Assembly (NCBI RefSeq): GCF_036099295.1
Contig: NZ_CP107976.1
Span: 3,286,001 to 3,350,000, forward strand
Reading direction: 5' to 3'
Origin: Streptomyces sp. NBC_00358
GTDB lineage: Bacteria; Actinomycetota; Actinomycetes; Streptomycetales; Streptomycetaceae
Length of the DNA: 64,000 bases
Below the pieces are notes generated by a model. It did not search any database and was not told the DNA's origin. It saw only the letters and a list, made by a program, of their open reading frames with translations. The translations under genes and the position numbers were made by a program. Positions 40,400 to 50,700 of the stretch are shown piece by piece; the first letter of the stretch is position 1; the number at the start of each line of letters is the position of its first letter.

Positions 40400-40984
40400 T
40401 TACCTTCCAGGCGGCTGTCGCCTTTTTCTCTTTAGGCCTACAAACCCATTAAGGTTGGGGCTCACGTCATTGATCTCAACGTACGCCGAGTAGAGGCGCG
40501 GGACAATAAAAACGAAGATCACTAGGACGTAGGAGCTAATCGCCGCAGAAAGGGCCGCCCAGAATCCGTAAAGGTGACCCTCTTTGGTTACACTCACGTT
40601 CATCCCGATGACCAGCGAGGCTACGTCAAACGCACACAAGAGGGAACCTGTAAGGAGATGTGCGGCCGTCTCGTCGAGCATACCTTTTTCTACTTCATAG
40701 CGACTGACTTCGGAAACACCCACCCACTCTTTAACTTTAAGCCGGAGAGCAGATAGGTGAGTAAATGCACTCAACATTCCACCCGCCAACAGAGCTACGC
40801 CAGTCAGCAGCGCTCCAGGTGTAGAAAGATGCCCTTTCTTCAGCCACATAAGGAGGAAGACCGCTATTGGGATAAGGAGTGCCGAGCGCGCCAATACGTC
40901 GGGTCTAGGGGGCGCATATCTGCCGTCTGTCAAACCCTTCCAGTGGCCACGCAGGACTGGGATAAAGTTGAACCGACTAAACAA
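40400..40984 (-). CDS. Four-helix membrane protein, partner of the 336-aa gene
   Basis: 194 aa with four hydrophobic helices: about residues 33-47 (SALLIPIAVFLLMWL), 55-75 (GALLTGVALLAGGMLSAF), 108-128 (HLLTGSLLCAFDVASLVIGM) and 140-165 (FWAALSAAISSYVLVIFVFIV). A+T-richer codons than the backbone. It follows the 336-aa gene by 18 bp on the same strand, so they form a pair. A four-helix membrane protein with one soluble partner recalls two-gene membrane defence modules such as Kiwa, but I see no sequence signature to support that name. Confidence 0.7.
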   Translation of the reverse strand: MFSRFNFIPVLRGHWKGLTDGRYAPPRPDVLARSALLIPIAVFLLMWLKKGHLSTPGALLTGVALLAGGMLSAFTHLSALRLKVKEWVGVSEVSRYEVEKGMLDETAAHLLTGSLLCAFDVASLVIGMNVSVTKEGHLYGFWAALSAAISSYVLVIFVFIVPRLYSAYVEINDVSPNLNGFVGLKRKRRQPPGR

Positions 40985-41002
40985 CTCACGCCTCCCCCTC
41001 GA

Positions 41003-42013
41003 TTAGGAGACGGGCCAGTCGATGCCTACTTTCGCCGCAGGCTGGATCTCCAATGCCGTCTCTCTCACCGCAGCATAGAACCTAGGTGTGACAGGCTGGT
41101 GGTCCTCGGACAGGCGGTACGTGAAAACGTCGGTCATCTGCGTGGGCTTCACACGCTTGACCTGGCCGTCGGGGTCCTCGATCTGCACCCAGCCATCGTC
41201 AAGGTCCATGTCCGCGATCTGTGGACCGACGATTGCCGCCAACTGCCTAGCGCCCTGCTCGTTGGTAATTCCGGCTTCTCCAATCCCTTCTGTTCGCTTA
41301 TTTCGCCGATACCAACCCTGCACAACCTGTACGGTCTTTTCCATTCGGCCCGAGATGGCCAGGGATGCAGTTATTTCCACATCCTTCACGGTGCGGGTCC
41401 TGCCCGCAGTAATAGCATGCCGCACCAGCACGAGGGTCTGAGCCTGTCCTTCACGAATCATCTCGGCAAGACGGTCTTCATCGGCCAGGGGGGATGCAGA
41501 GAGTCGCCACCAGACGCCTTCATTGTTTCCCTGAGTTGCCTCATCGCGGGATTTCTTAGTCATCCATCTGATGAGCGGTGCCACAGGGCAAGATCGACCA
41601 ATCGACTCGACTGCAAGAATTCCGATGTCACCTTCCTCGGGAAAGGTGAGAATCACGCGAAAGAGATTGCTTGCAGCTTTATCCTTAATGTCGGTGTCGC
41701 TTCCCGAGGCGTCTCCAATAGCCATCACGTGGCTGCCAAATTTGCCTGCCCATACTGTTGCCCGGATGGTGTTGTCAACGGTCCGCACATCCTCGACGCG
41801 CAGAGCCAGCTTGCCGAACGCGCCTTCATCCTCCACCTCGGCTTGACCATCATCCGTGGGGTCGCCTACCGCTGTACCAACAGAAAGGATCTTCAGAAGA
41901 GACTCTGCTATCTCCTGGTACGGCTGCCCCTTGCAGTCGGCGAGGTCCAGAGGCGTTCGCTTGAAACCTCGGAATACCTGGAAGGTGAAAAGGCGGTAAC
42001 CGTAGGAGGTCAT
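41003..42013 (-). CDS. Soluble protein of unknown function (336 aa), first of a two-gene unit
   Basis: No membrane segment or signal peptide. The N-terminal half is beta-rich (YGYRLFTFQVFRGFKRTP; RVILTFPEEGDIGILAVE), the C-terminal half mixed, with TLVLVRHAITAGRTRTVKDVEITASL and ending AKVGIDWPVS. No catalytic motif was recognised. The ribosome site before the ATG is weak (AGGAACGGAC). It lies at the start of the cargo region next to restriction-type genes, so a defence role is likely by context only. Confidence 0.62.
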   Translation of the reverse strand: MTSYGYRLFTFQVFRGFKRTPLDLADCKGQPYQEIAESLLKILSVGTAVGDPTDDGQAEVEDEGAFGKLALRVEDVRTVDNTIRATVWAGKFGSHVMAIGDASGSDTDIKDKAASNLFRVILTFPEEGDIGILAVESIGRSCPVAPLIRWMTKKSRDEATQGNNEGVWWRLSASPLADEDRLAEMIREGQAQTLVLVRHAITAGRTRTVKDVEITASLAISGRMEKTVQVVQGWYRRNKRTEGIGEAGITNEQGARQLAAIVGPQIADMDLDDGWVQIEDPDGQVKRVKPTQMTDVFTYRLSEDHQPVTPRFYAAVRETALEIQPAAKVGIDWPVS

Positions 42014-42844
42014 GTCCGTTCCTGGGATCGAAGTGCTGCTTACTCGAAGCTGAATGACTGTCAGCTAGGTTACGGCACAGCCGCAGAAGGCACTTCAAGA
42101 ATAAATGGCACTGAGTGTCCTGGATTTGCACGGAATCCTTCATTCCCGGAAATCGAAGATCCATAAGCGCTTCTCCTTGTCACGGAGTGCCAATCTTCGC
42201 GCGTATACCCGTCACCCTCCTGTGAGGAACGTCTCGTGATGTGGACGAGTGCCGATCTGTTGTGTCCGAGCTGAAAGTCCTTGTGGCTTGCTCTGGTTGA
42301 AGGAGCCAGCAGCGTGGCTGAGGGGGTGGGGGTGCAGCGAGGCATACGCGTGCGTGGTCGATCGGCTCAGCCGCCATCGTGGCTGACTGTCGGCGGCTGA
42401 GGTTTCAGACGGGGAACGGAGCAGGTTCCGGCCGTCCCACCCAGGTTGCTTCGGTACAGAGAGATCGCCGTGCCATAGCCAGTGCCAGAAGCAGGGGTCA
42501 GCAGCGATCAATAGGGGTGGCCAGCGGATGCATACACGACTGCTAGCTCGGCCGACGAAGCCGGAGGCCACCTGCTGTACTCCCGTGCCCCCAAAGCGGG
42601 GGTCCACCTCTCCGGCCGACGCCACCGCCGCCCCTGTCGGCCAACGCTCGACTCGGCCACTGAAACTCCGTCGAACCCATGGCGCGACCGTTAATCGGTG
42701 GCCGCAACACAAGGAGCAGCCAAGGGACAATCACCGAGGCGCAACGGAAAAGGCCGCACCAACCCAGTGAGGGAAGTGCTAGGCCACTAGCGGGCAGTTC
42801 GCCTACTCCAAAATGCCCTCGGATGGAGTCAGCCCGCTGCAGGC
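42014..42844. other. 830-bp region without a supported gene
   Basis: Both strands were read; open frames here have poor codon use and no recognisable product. A 10-bp stem (CTCAGCCGCC 42366-42375 with 42392-42401) with a 16-base loop may be a terminator. The part next to 42013 should hold the promoter of the two-gene unit. Confidence 0.45.
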
Positions 42845-44113
42845 TCAGCAGGCGAGGTCAACAGCAGAGGCAGCGAAGTCGTCCTCGAGCTGCCGGGAAA
42901 CGTCGTCCTTCACCTGCAGAACTTCAGCATCGAAGAGCATGGAGGTCAGCGCCTCGGTCAGGGGTGGGGGGACGGCATTGCCGATGATGACCTGAACCTC
43001 GGTGCGAGTCAGCTCGTAGCGAGGCTTGGCCCTCTCGTCGACGAACTTGAAATAGTCCGGGAAGCCTTGGATACGCGCGGCCTCGTGGGCTGTCAGACAT
43101 CGGGGGACACCAGGATGGACAAACCGTCCGCGCCCCATCGTTGCGAAGCCGCTGGTAATGGTCTGAGACGGACGGTTCCACCACAGGCGGCCATACATTG
43201 AGGTGTAGTTGTGCTTGCCCTGGTGACACTCGGGGCGCTCTTCGTTCGGCAGATTGTGCTCGTCGTTCCTGAAGAGATACTCCATACGCCGCTGGTTATC
43301 CGCGTTGGGTATGGCAGCTTCATCGAAGAATGACTTCGGTCGCACGTCGAGCAGGTCGCCGATCGCCCAACGCAGGTCATGGGGTGTGGCATTGCGGTCT
43401 TCGATCTGCAGCAGGTCAGCAGCCGAGAAACCGAAAGGCAGCGCGTCTTCGCGGACGGCCAGCAGTATGTGGCGCTTGCGTGTCTGGGCCACGCCGAGCT
43501 TGAGTAGGTCGATACGACTGGTGGCGACTTCGTATCCAAGCTTCTTGAGGTGAACGATGGCGCGTGAGACCACCTGCTGCTTGTCATTGACAACGGCCAG
43601 CACGTTTTCGATGACGACTACACTGGGGCGCAAAACCTCTGCAGCGCGAGCCATACGCAAGTACAGGCGGTTCTTGGGATCATCGCGGCGGGTATGGTTA
43701 TTGAGGTTACTGTGCCCCTGGCATGGCGGCCCGCCGATCAGGAGCTCCACCTCACCCACCATCGAGCGAGTCTCGGCCTCTTGAGCGGTCAACGAGGCGC
43801 CAAGGTCACCGTCAAAATAGGACTCGACGGTTCCCTGTTGGACGTTGGCCTCAGGAAAGTTGACCTTGAAAACCTTGGTAGGGGCTGCCTCGAAGTCAAC
43901 TGCGAGGCGAACATCGAGCGAGACGTCATGCTTGTGGGCTGCCTGGGCGATACCGAGAGTGAGGCCACCGCAGCCGGCGAAGAGGTCCACGACTCGCAGG
44001 GAGCCGACCCCTCCCTCAAACTTCGGTCGCCGCTTGGCGCGCAAGGGGTACCGCTCACCCACGTGTGACCCCCATCTGGCACTACCTCTAGAACCGGCGG
44101 AACGAACGGTCAT
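42845..44113 (-). CDS. DNA (cytosine-5) methyltransferase of the defence region
   Basis: 422 aa. Motif I is VVDLFAGCGGLTLGIAQ (residue 40), motif IV is GGPPCQGHSNLN with the catalytic Cys, VI is VVVIENVL, VIII is QTRKRHIL, IX is SGFATMGRGRF and X is VIIGNAVPPPL; all are present. The start is either the ATG at 44113 or the GTG 17 codons on, which has a better ribosome site. C5 methyltransferases of this size are the self-marking enzyme (DrmMII) of class 2 DISARM, and DrmA/DrmB are encoded 9 kb away. It is divergent from the DptF-like operon. It could alternatively pair with the Dpt-like proteins. Confidence 0.9.
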   Translation of the reverse strand: MTVRSAGSRGSARWGSHVGERYPLRAKRRPKFEGGVGSLRVVDLFAGCGGLTLGIAQAAHKHDVSLDVRLAVDFEAAPTKVFKVNFPEANVQQGTVESYFDGDLGASLTAQEAETRSMVGEVELLIGGPPCQGHSNLNNHTRRDDPKNRLYLRMARAAEVLRPSVVVIENVLAVVNDKQQVVSRAIVHLKKLGYEVATSRIDLLKLGVAQTRKRHILLAVREDALPFGFSAADLLQIEDRNATPHDLRWAIGDLLDVRPKSFFDEAAIPNADNQRRMEYLFRNDEHNLPNEERPECHQGKHNYTSMYGRLWWNRPSQTITSGFATMGRGRFVHPGVPRCLTAHEAARIQGFPDYFKFVDERAKPRYELTRTEVQVIIGNAVPPPLTEALTSMLFDAEVLQVKDDVSRQLEDDFAASAVDLAC

Positions 44114-44481
44114 GGTACTCGATCAAGGATGAGCGCGCGGAGTAGACCGATACCTCAGCGTCGCCTGACGTGCCGACCAAGACGGTTCCACGCCTCACCT
44201 TCCGGCATCAGGGGCGCCCTGAGCGAGCTCGTCAACGGCCATCAGGTGCGCCGCCGCTGCTACCGCGGCTCGACGAGGCCTACGTCCCGTACGTCCTAAA
44301 CGCGATCGCAGTAGCAACGCGCGCCTCAGCACCAAGCACGATGACCAAGATCCCCGGCACGGTCAGGCGCTGACGAGACAGGCGCACATCAGCGCCCTAA
44401 AACGGCATTTGATCTATCGTCAGGAGCGGTGACAGTTAGACTTTTGCAGCGCTCACGGCTCGGTCGACGAAGGACAGCAGC
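44114..44481. other. Divergent promoter region, methyltransferase / DptF-like
   Basis: 368 bp with no credible gene. The DptF-like side has AAGGAC twelve bases... upstream of the ATG and an A+T-richer stretch near 44395-44445, a probable promoter. The plus-strand 67-residue frame at 44170 has no ribosome site and is not called. Confidence 0.45.
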
Positions 44482-46320
44482 ATGCCGCTAGAGGTCAACA
44501 AACACGTCCAACGAATACGTCGCTACCAGCCGTTTGATGTCGACGCCTCGGAGATGATCTACGAGCAGGCGGACCAGGCGGACCGGACGCAGTCACCGTA
44601 CCCCGTGGCGACGCTGGAGTACCTGGTGACCGCCATTGAGCAACCAACCACGAAGACCATCGTCCTCACCGGGGACGCCGGGCACGGCAAGACGAGCCTG
44701 TGCGCGAACCTTCTGGCCGAGCTGAGGATGGGTGGCGAAACAATCCCATCAGATGTCCGAAGGACAGTTTTCAACGAGTTGCTCAAAGACGGAGACGCCG
44801 GCCGCCCCGTTGCCCTGACGCGTAGCGGGCGCCCGCTGTACATCCTCAGGGACCTCAGCGAGCTAAGCCTTCAGGCGGGCGCCCACAAGCTCGTGGAGCT
44901 GCTTGACCCCCCGGACGAGGGGGTCGCGATCATCTGTGCAAACGAGGGCCAGCTGCGTAAGTGCGTTGCCGAAGACGACAATCTCGACAGCGGCGGCACC
45001 GGGCGCGCCAAGATTTTGGGGAAGACCCTCACGGATGGCATTGCTCGTGGGCAGGTCAGCGACCCCGATGGCGCAGTCACTGTCATCAACCTCAACTACC
45101 AGTCCGTAGCGGCCGACAGTCGCACTGGTGGGTTCGTCCCTTGGGTTCTGAGGCAGTGGACGACCCCGCAATGGTCGCGATGGAAGCCCTGCGAGACGTG
45201 TGATGCGCGTGAGGTCTGCCCGATTCTGGCCAACCGCAACGAGTTGAACGATGCCACTCACGGGCCTCAGCGCCGGGCAGCGATCCGAGAGCTGTTTGCT
45301 GCCGCCGAGCGCGCCGGAGCCGTCGTCACGACTCGTCAGGCGCTCTCGGTGACCAGCTACATGATCACTGGTGGGCTGTCCTGTGAGAACGTCCACGCCA
45401 AGTACCAGCGGTCGCACTCGAACAGGTTGTGGCAAGCTCCCCACCTGTACCATCAGGCGCTCTTCGGTGACCAGTTGACCCAGCAACAGCGTCGTCGTGT
45501 TCCTGCATTCCTCACGCTGCGCAAGTTGGACCCGGGCAAGGTCTCTCGTCGCCAGGTTGACGACCGTCTCGATCCGGACACAGTCGGCCGGTTTCCTCCC
45601 GGGGATCCCAAAAGCTACCTACAGAAGGCCCGGACGACCCGAGACGCGCAGAAGCAGGCCGAACAGCTGCGGGGCTTGTACACGTTCCTGCGACGTGCTG
45701 ACTTCTTCAACAGCATCGACAGCAAGGACCGGTTTGCCCGCATGGGCTTGCAGGCCGGCGACGACTTCGTCACTGTCCAGAACGAGAGGGGGGATCTGGC
45801 GGACACCACGGTGCGCGACCGTTTCCTCAAGGGTTTGGAAGCCGTCCAGGGTATCCACCGAGCCGGGAGCAACCCTGACTTCCTCGTGCTCGACCCCGCC
45901 TTCTTTGCCCAACGCGCCCGCGCAGCCGTGATCTCCCGACGGGTGTCCAGCAAGAACGTCGAGGTGGTCGACCAGGTCACCCAGTGGCAGAAGGAAGGCC
46001 GAACGGGGGACATCCCGGGGATGCGGAATGCTGTCGAGTGGCTCAACCGCTCCATCTTCATCCGGATCCCGGCCGTCGCTCCTGGCCAGGGCGCAGTTTC
46101 GGTCGAAGTGGATCTTCTGCGCTTCGAGTTGCTGACCCGGTGGGCCGCAGGGCTGCGTAGCGAGGTCCAGCACGAGGCCGAGATCCGCGGACTGAGCGGG
46201 TCTCTGGCAGACCTGGCTGACTCATTGAACAAGGATGACGAGATCCAGGTACTTGTGGGCAACGTCATGAGAAAGCTCATGATCGACGTCGGCGACAAGA
46301 TCAGGTCGGTGCGGGCCTAA
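44482..46320 (+). CDS. DptF-like P-loop ATPase
   Basis: 612 aa. Walker A GDAGHGKTSLC at residues 64-74 follows a short N-terminal strand-helix region; GVAIICANEGQL near 147 is the likely Walker B/sensor strand. A zinc-type cluster CETCDAREVCP lies at residues 237-247. The C-terminal half is helical with many Arg. The length, Cys cluster and order before a medium and a very large HerA/FtsK protein match DptF of the DptF-DptG-DptH restriction complex, which attacks DNA lacking phosphorothioate marks. I infer homology from architecture, so the name is tentative. Start ATG at 44482 with AAGGAC; its stop overlaps the next start (TAATG). Confidence 0.62.
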   Translation: MPLEVNKHVQRIRRYQPFDVDASEMIYEQADQADRTQSPYPVATLEYLVTAIEQPTTKTIVLTGDAGHGKTSLCANLLAELRMGGETIPSDVRRTVFNELLKDGDAGRPVALTRSGRPLYILRDLSELSLQAGAHKLVELLDPPDEGVAIICANEGQLRKCVAEDDNLDSGGTGRAKILGKTLTDGIARGQVSDPDGAVTVINLNYQSVAADSRTGGFVPWVLRQWTTPQWSRWKPCETCDAREVCPILANRNELNDATHGPQRRAAIRELFAAAERAGAVVTTRQALSVTSYMITGGLSCENVHAKYQRSHSNRLWQAPHLYHQALFGDQLTQQQRRRVPAFLTLRKLDPGKVSRRQVDDRLDPDTVGRFPPGDPKSYLQKARTTRDAQKQAEQLRGLYTFLRRADFFNSIDSKDRFARMGLQAGDDFVTVQNERGDLADTTVRDRFLKGLEAVQGIHRAGSNPDFLVLDPAFFAQRARAAVISRRVSSKNVEVVDQVTQWQKEGRTGDIPGMRNAVEWLNRSIFIRIPAVAPGQGAVSVEVDLLRFELLTRWAAGLRSEVQHEAEIRGLSGSLADLADSLNKDDEIQVLVGNVMRKLMIDVGDKIRSVRA

Positions 46321-47759
46321 TGGCTGATCGTTCCAAGTCAGAAGTCATCCGCCGTCTCTTCGGGGTAAATCTTGAACAGCAGGGCCGAGGCTTCTACGTC
46401 CCGCTGGAGATGCTCGCGATCGCCCGCGGCGTCTACCTGGCACATCAGGAAGACCCAGAGAAGCACGCGGGACTCCTGGACGCCGGAGACCGGGTCGCCT
46501 ACAAAAGGACCTCACACGACCTGGCTCGGAGGATCGCAACCAAGGCCCCCATCGCTGAAGGCGACGAAGAACTCAGCAAAGCGGTCGAGCTGGACTCTCC
46601 CGAGACGTTGGAGACGCTCCACGCCCTGTTCTCGTCCCTGTTGGTCGAAATCCCGGGGCGCCGCAGTCAGCCCAGCTGGTTCGGGGCGCACATCTATCCG
46701 TTCGTCGGTGAACTCATCCACTACGACGCAGTCGACCGACCAATCGTCCAGCGCGGCGCCACCCCCAAGAAGAAGGAGCAGGCCAGGAAGCTCGCGGCCA
46801 AGGCCAAGGCGAAGGCTCCGAGCATCGAGCGCTATCTGTTCCGCGGCCCTGGGGGCTGGGCCTACAAGGTCCTGCGTAGCGACTCTGATCCTGACCGCAA
46901 GGCAGCGACCCGACAGGGCCTTGATGACCTCGTCCGGGACAGCGGCACCCCGCTTGGCAACCTCGCCAAGGCACTCAGCGCCCACGACTTCGACTACGAC
47001 GAAGAGCCCTACGAAGACGATTCAGAAAGAGACATTGCTCTTTACGAGGACCTCAGCCCGTGGCCTGTCCTGCTGCGGATTGGGGCTCGTAACATCGTCG
47101 CCCGGACTACGACGCCCAGGGCCAAGCGCACCGAGAGCCTCATGCACTGGGTCCCCTATTGCTTGGCCCGCCACCAGCTTCGCCTCGCACGCAGGAAGCT
47201 GGGCCTTACCGATGGCGAGTCAATCCTCCTGGACTTCGGCAACGAGGCAACCCCGCTGCGCAGCGGGTCGCAGAAGAACCTCACCAGCTTCCGCAACGAC
47301 ATCGCCAACGCGATCAACGCCCAGGCCCGAGAAATGATCAACGAAGCCGAAGGCGACGAGGCTAAGAAGGGCCGCTACGAGCGATTCACCAAGGAGACCG
47401 GCAACGCGTTCGCATCGCCTCGAGCGTTCTTCAGTGAGACCCTCGCCGCTGTGGGAGCCCTGAACGCGACGGCCGGGCGCCGACACTTCACCATGAAGCC
47501 GCCGATGCTTGAGGCCCTGGTGTCTGCCACCATCCGGCAGGGCACGGAGATGGAGTTCGACCAGTTCTGTGCGCTGCTGTACAAAAACTACGGTCTAGTG
47601 GCGGAGAAAACGGTCGCGGCTGTGAGCCCGTTGGCCCATGAGGTCGACTCGTCGGTCTTTGAACACAACGGCAAGGCCTTCCGGGAGAAGCTGGCCGCTA
47701 TCGGTCTGCTCACTCAGTATTCAGACGCAACCAGCATGGTACGAGGGGAGCCCCGTTGA
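46320..47759 (+). CDS. DptG-position protein (479 aa)
   Basis: Soluble, mostly helical, with a Lys/Ala-rich central segment (KKKEQARKLAAKAKAKAP) and a conserved-looking core MHWVPYCLARHQLRLARRKLG followed by LDFGNEATPLRSGSQKNLTSFRNDIANAI. It ends in a possible winged helix (MEFDQFCALLYKNYGLVAEKTV). No catalytic motif. Size and place between the DptF-like and DptH-like genes, with 1-4 bp overlaps on both sides, fit DptG, the least conserved subunit; sequence alone would not have named it. Confidence 0.5.
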   Translation: MADRSKSEVIRRLFGVNLEQQGRGFYVPLEMLAIARGVYLAHQEDPEKHAGLLDAGDRVAYKRTSHDLARRIATKAPIAEGDEELSKAVELDSPETLETLHALFSSLLVEIPGRRSQPSWFGAHIYPFVGELIHYDAVDRPIVQRGATPKKKEQARKLAAKAKAKAPSIERYLFRGPGGWAYKVLRSDSDPDRKAATRQGLDDLVRDSGTPLGNLAKALSAHDFDYDEEPYEDDSERDIALYEDLSPWPVLLRIGARNIVARTTTPRAKRTESLMHWVPYCLARHQLRLARRKLGLTDGESILLDFGNEATPLRSGSQKNLTSFRNDIANAINAQAREMINEAEGDEAKKGRYERFTKETGNAFASPRAFFSETLAAVGALNATAGRRHFTMKPPMLEALVSATIRQGTEMEFDQFCALLYKNYGLVAEKTVAAVSPLAHEVDSSVFEHNGKAFREKLAAIGLLTQYSDATSMVRGEPR

Positions 47760-50700
47760 CCGACAGCAGCATCCGAGCGCTCGGCCGGTTCATCGCCGAT
47801 GAAGCACTGCGCAAGGTCACTGAGACCAGCGGGGCCCGTGTCGGTCTGCGTATCAGTGGGTTCGATCAGCCGACCGTGGCCGAGGCCCTCCGTCGCACGG
47901 CCCAGAAGCTGTCCGAGTCGCCGGAACCTCAGGTTGTAGTCAAGGTAGGCACGTCCGAACAGATCGCTGGCGTACCCGATGAGTTCCTGCTGAATCGGGG
48001 AGACCAGCTGACCAAGTGGCGAAATTCCGGGCAGGGCACCGCGGTGCTGCTGTTCGAGTGGGGGCAGTCTCCGGACGCAGAGGGCCTGGCGGCCATGAAC
48101 GCTCTTGACGACGCCCCGATCCTGGGCGACCACCATGACACCTCCAGCGAGCGTGGATTCGACAGGTTCATGGCAGATGTGTGGCGGGAGGCGGGTGGCA
48201 GCGGCACAGTTCCGGCCATGATGGCCGACTCTCTGCCGGAGATCTGGCGTGCCGTCACCGATGAAGATCCCCTGTCCTTGCACCGCTGGGCCGCCTTCCT
48301 CGTCGAGACGGCGCAGAGGGTCGTAGCAACTCGGGTCCACACACCTGACGCCGTCTGTACCGAGATTTCTGCAGCCCTGCCCGCTCTTGGCCTCTTCCCG
48401 GACCGGAGCCTCTTTGCCAAGCCTGCCGCACTGCCCGCCCGGATCAAGAAAAACGTATGCGTCAGCGCCTTCAAGCAGCCCACTGGCAAGGAAATCACCG
48501 CGGACGACCTAATAGACCGCATTGCCACGGCTGAGTTCAGCGAGGAATCCCTAGAACACATCGGTGCGGACTCAGAGACTGTCAAAACGCGCATGCGCGA
48601 CCTCGTACTCAATCTCGACGACCGTGGGCCTGCCCTGCAGGATCGTCGTCAACTGCGCAGCGGGCAGGACCTGACCCTTTGGCTCGAGGTCTTCGAGCAA
48701 AAGTCCAAGAAGATTGGCCTTGGCCAGCAGGTCAAGCAGGAGATCGAGAGGACCGCCGCGGACCGAGTCGATGACTTCGACGCGATGATGATCGAAGAAG
48801 CGCTTGACCGCGGAGACCAGGAATCCGCCCAGCGCTTCCTTGACGAGGTACCCGCCAGCGGCGCTGAACCGCTGGCCGACCTGCTGTCCAAGCGTTCACG
48901 CCGCAAAGTTGAGAAGCTCGCCTTCCCAGACTCTCAGTTCGTCCAGGACCCACTGCGTGCCCTGCTGCGCGAGTTGACCTACTTCTCCGACGAAGAAGAA
49001 GGCTCCGTCGTCGTCCGACTTGAAGGAAACCAGGAAGCCGGGCGGTGGAGCCGCTGGTTGTTCGCCTTCCTGTACGCACGTACCCTGCGTGACATCCAGG
49101 AATCGACCAGTCTCCGCCTGACTCTGGAGGTCCAAGGCTGCCTGCTGGACGTGACCAAGCCGTCCCTGCCGGAGAACCAAGAAACCCAAGAACCGTTCGA
49201 TCTAAATATCGAGTGGGCCCCGCTGCGCTTCCTGGTCGAAATGGACGGGGCCGCCCAGCGACGCTTTCGCTGGGACCCCATGGGCATCCCCGGACAGATA
49301 GCCCTGGCAGCCCTCATCGACAGCTGGCAACCCTCCCCTGGCCACGGCAGCAATCTGACCTTCGACACCTTCCTCGAGAAGTTCAACGACCCCCGGCAGT
49401 GGCAGACCGACGAACCGGTGCCTGCCCCTGAAACTCATTTCGCCGGCCGACTGGACCGCCTCAAGCGGAAGCACTTCGAGCGATTCTCCGAAGGGCTCGA
49501 TGCCACGAACATCGGCGAATACGTACGCGAGTGGGAAGACATCCTCCGCGAAGCCCGCACCACCCTGGTTCCCGACAACGCTCCGGATGCAGACCTTGAG
49601 GCAGTCGTGCTGGCCGACATCGTCGAGCTGGCCAATCACCGCATGATGATGCTGGCCACCCACCCGTTGAAGCTGCGATGGCTGGCAAGGAACTACACAG
49701 AGACCTCCGACAGCATTGAGATTGCCCTCAACAATGAGGGAGGCCTGAGCCTCAACCAGGAGAACGAGGACCTCTTCTTCGACGCCATCGACCGCATCTC
49801 CCCACACGGAACGCCGGCGGTCCTCGTCGGGCCGCGTGGCACGATCGCCATCCCGATGCGGGAATCGGCCGGCCACGAGGAGTACGCACCGGTCCGCCGC
49901 GGCGGCAACGAGTCCAAGGAATGGCTCTCCAGCGTCGACGAGGCCGCGATCGACGAGATGGTCCGCGTCATCACCGACTACCTGACGACTTACCCTCACA
50001 AGCTTGACGGCCTACGCGTACTGCTTTTGGACCGCAACGGCGACCCTGTCCTGCCCGTGCGTGTGGCCAAGCAGGTACGGGCCAAGAATCCCCGTCTGAA
50101 GGTCGATCTGGTGGTCCTGGCTCCCCAGGCCACCCATCACGAGATCATCCAGGGTTTCGACCTGCAGTTCTCCGGCGCGGAGATGTCCGAGGACAGTTTC
50201 CTGCCCGACGTTCAACTCATCCTGCAGGCATGGGAGCCCGACCAGACAACAGACCTGTCGGGGCTGGAAGGCACCATCGACCTCGCCTTGGCTCCGGCAC
50301 TGTTCGGCACCCAGACCAGTATCAAGGAGAGCACCAAGAAGGAATCCTTGTCGGGCTCCTTCAACCCCTGGAAGCACCCGGCCTCACACAACCTGGCTCA
50401 GACCAGCGAGAACGTCGTGAGAGCGCTGTTGCCCGAAACCGCCGACGAGACTCTTGAGTCCTGGTCCACCCTATGCGTGCGCTACGACCGCCGTTCCCCG
50501 GTCTCCCGGGAGAGTGTCGACGGCATCGACTATTTCGAGATGCAGGTGCAATTCGACCAGCACCAGGATCTGTTCGCCGAACTGCACAGCGTGGCCCACT
50601 GGGTCGTCACCCTTGACAGCTTCATTGGCCGTGAGCAGATCGATGCCCTGCGCAACCGCCCAGACGTCATCCTCGTCAAGCCGAGTGTCGGCAAGAACGA

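Noticed and set aside
40400..42013. Kiwa (KwaA/KwaB) system
   Set aside because: Only the general design (four-helix membrane protein plus a soluble partner) fits; no DUF4868-like signature was recognised, so the name was not used.
42212..42730. 172-residue minus-strand frame before the methyltransferase
   Set aside because: No recognisable domain or ribosome site, and poor codon pattern for this genome.
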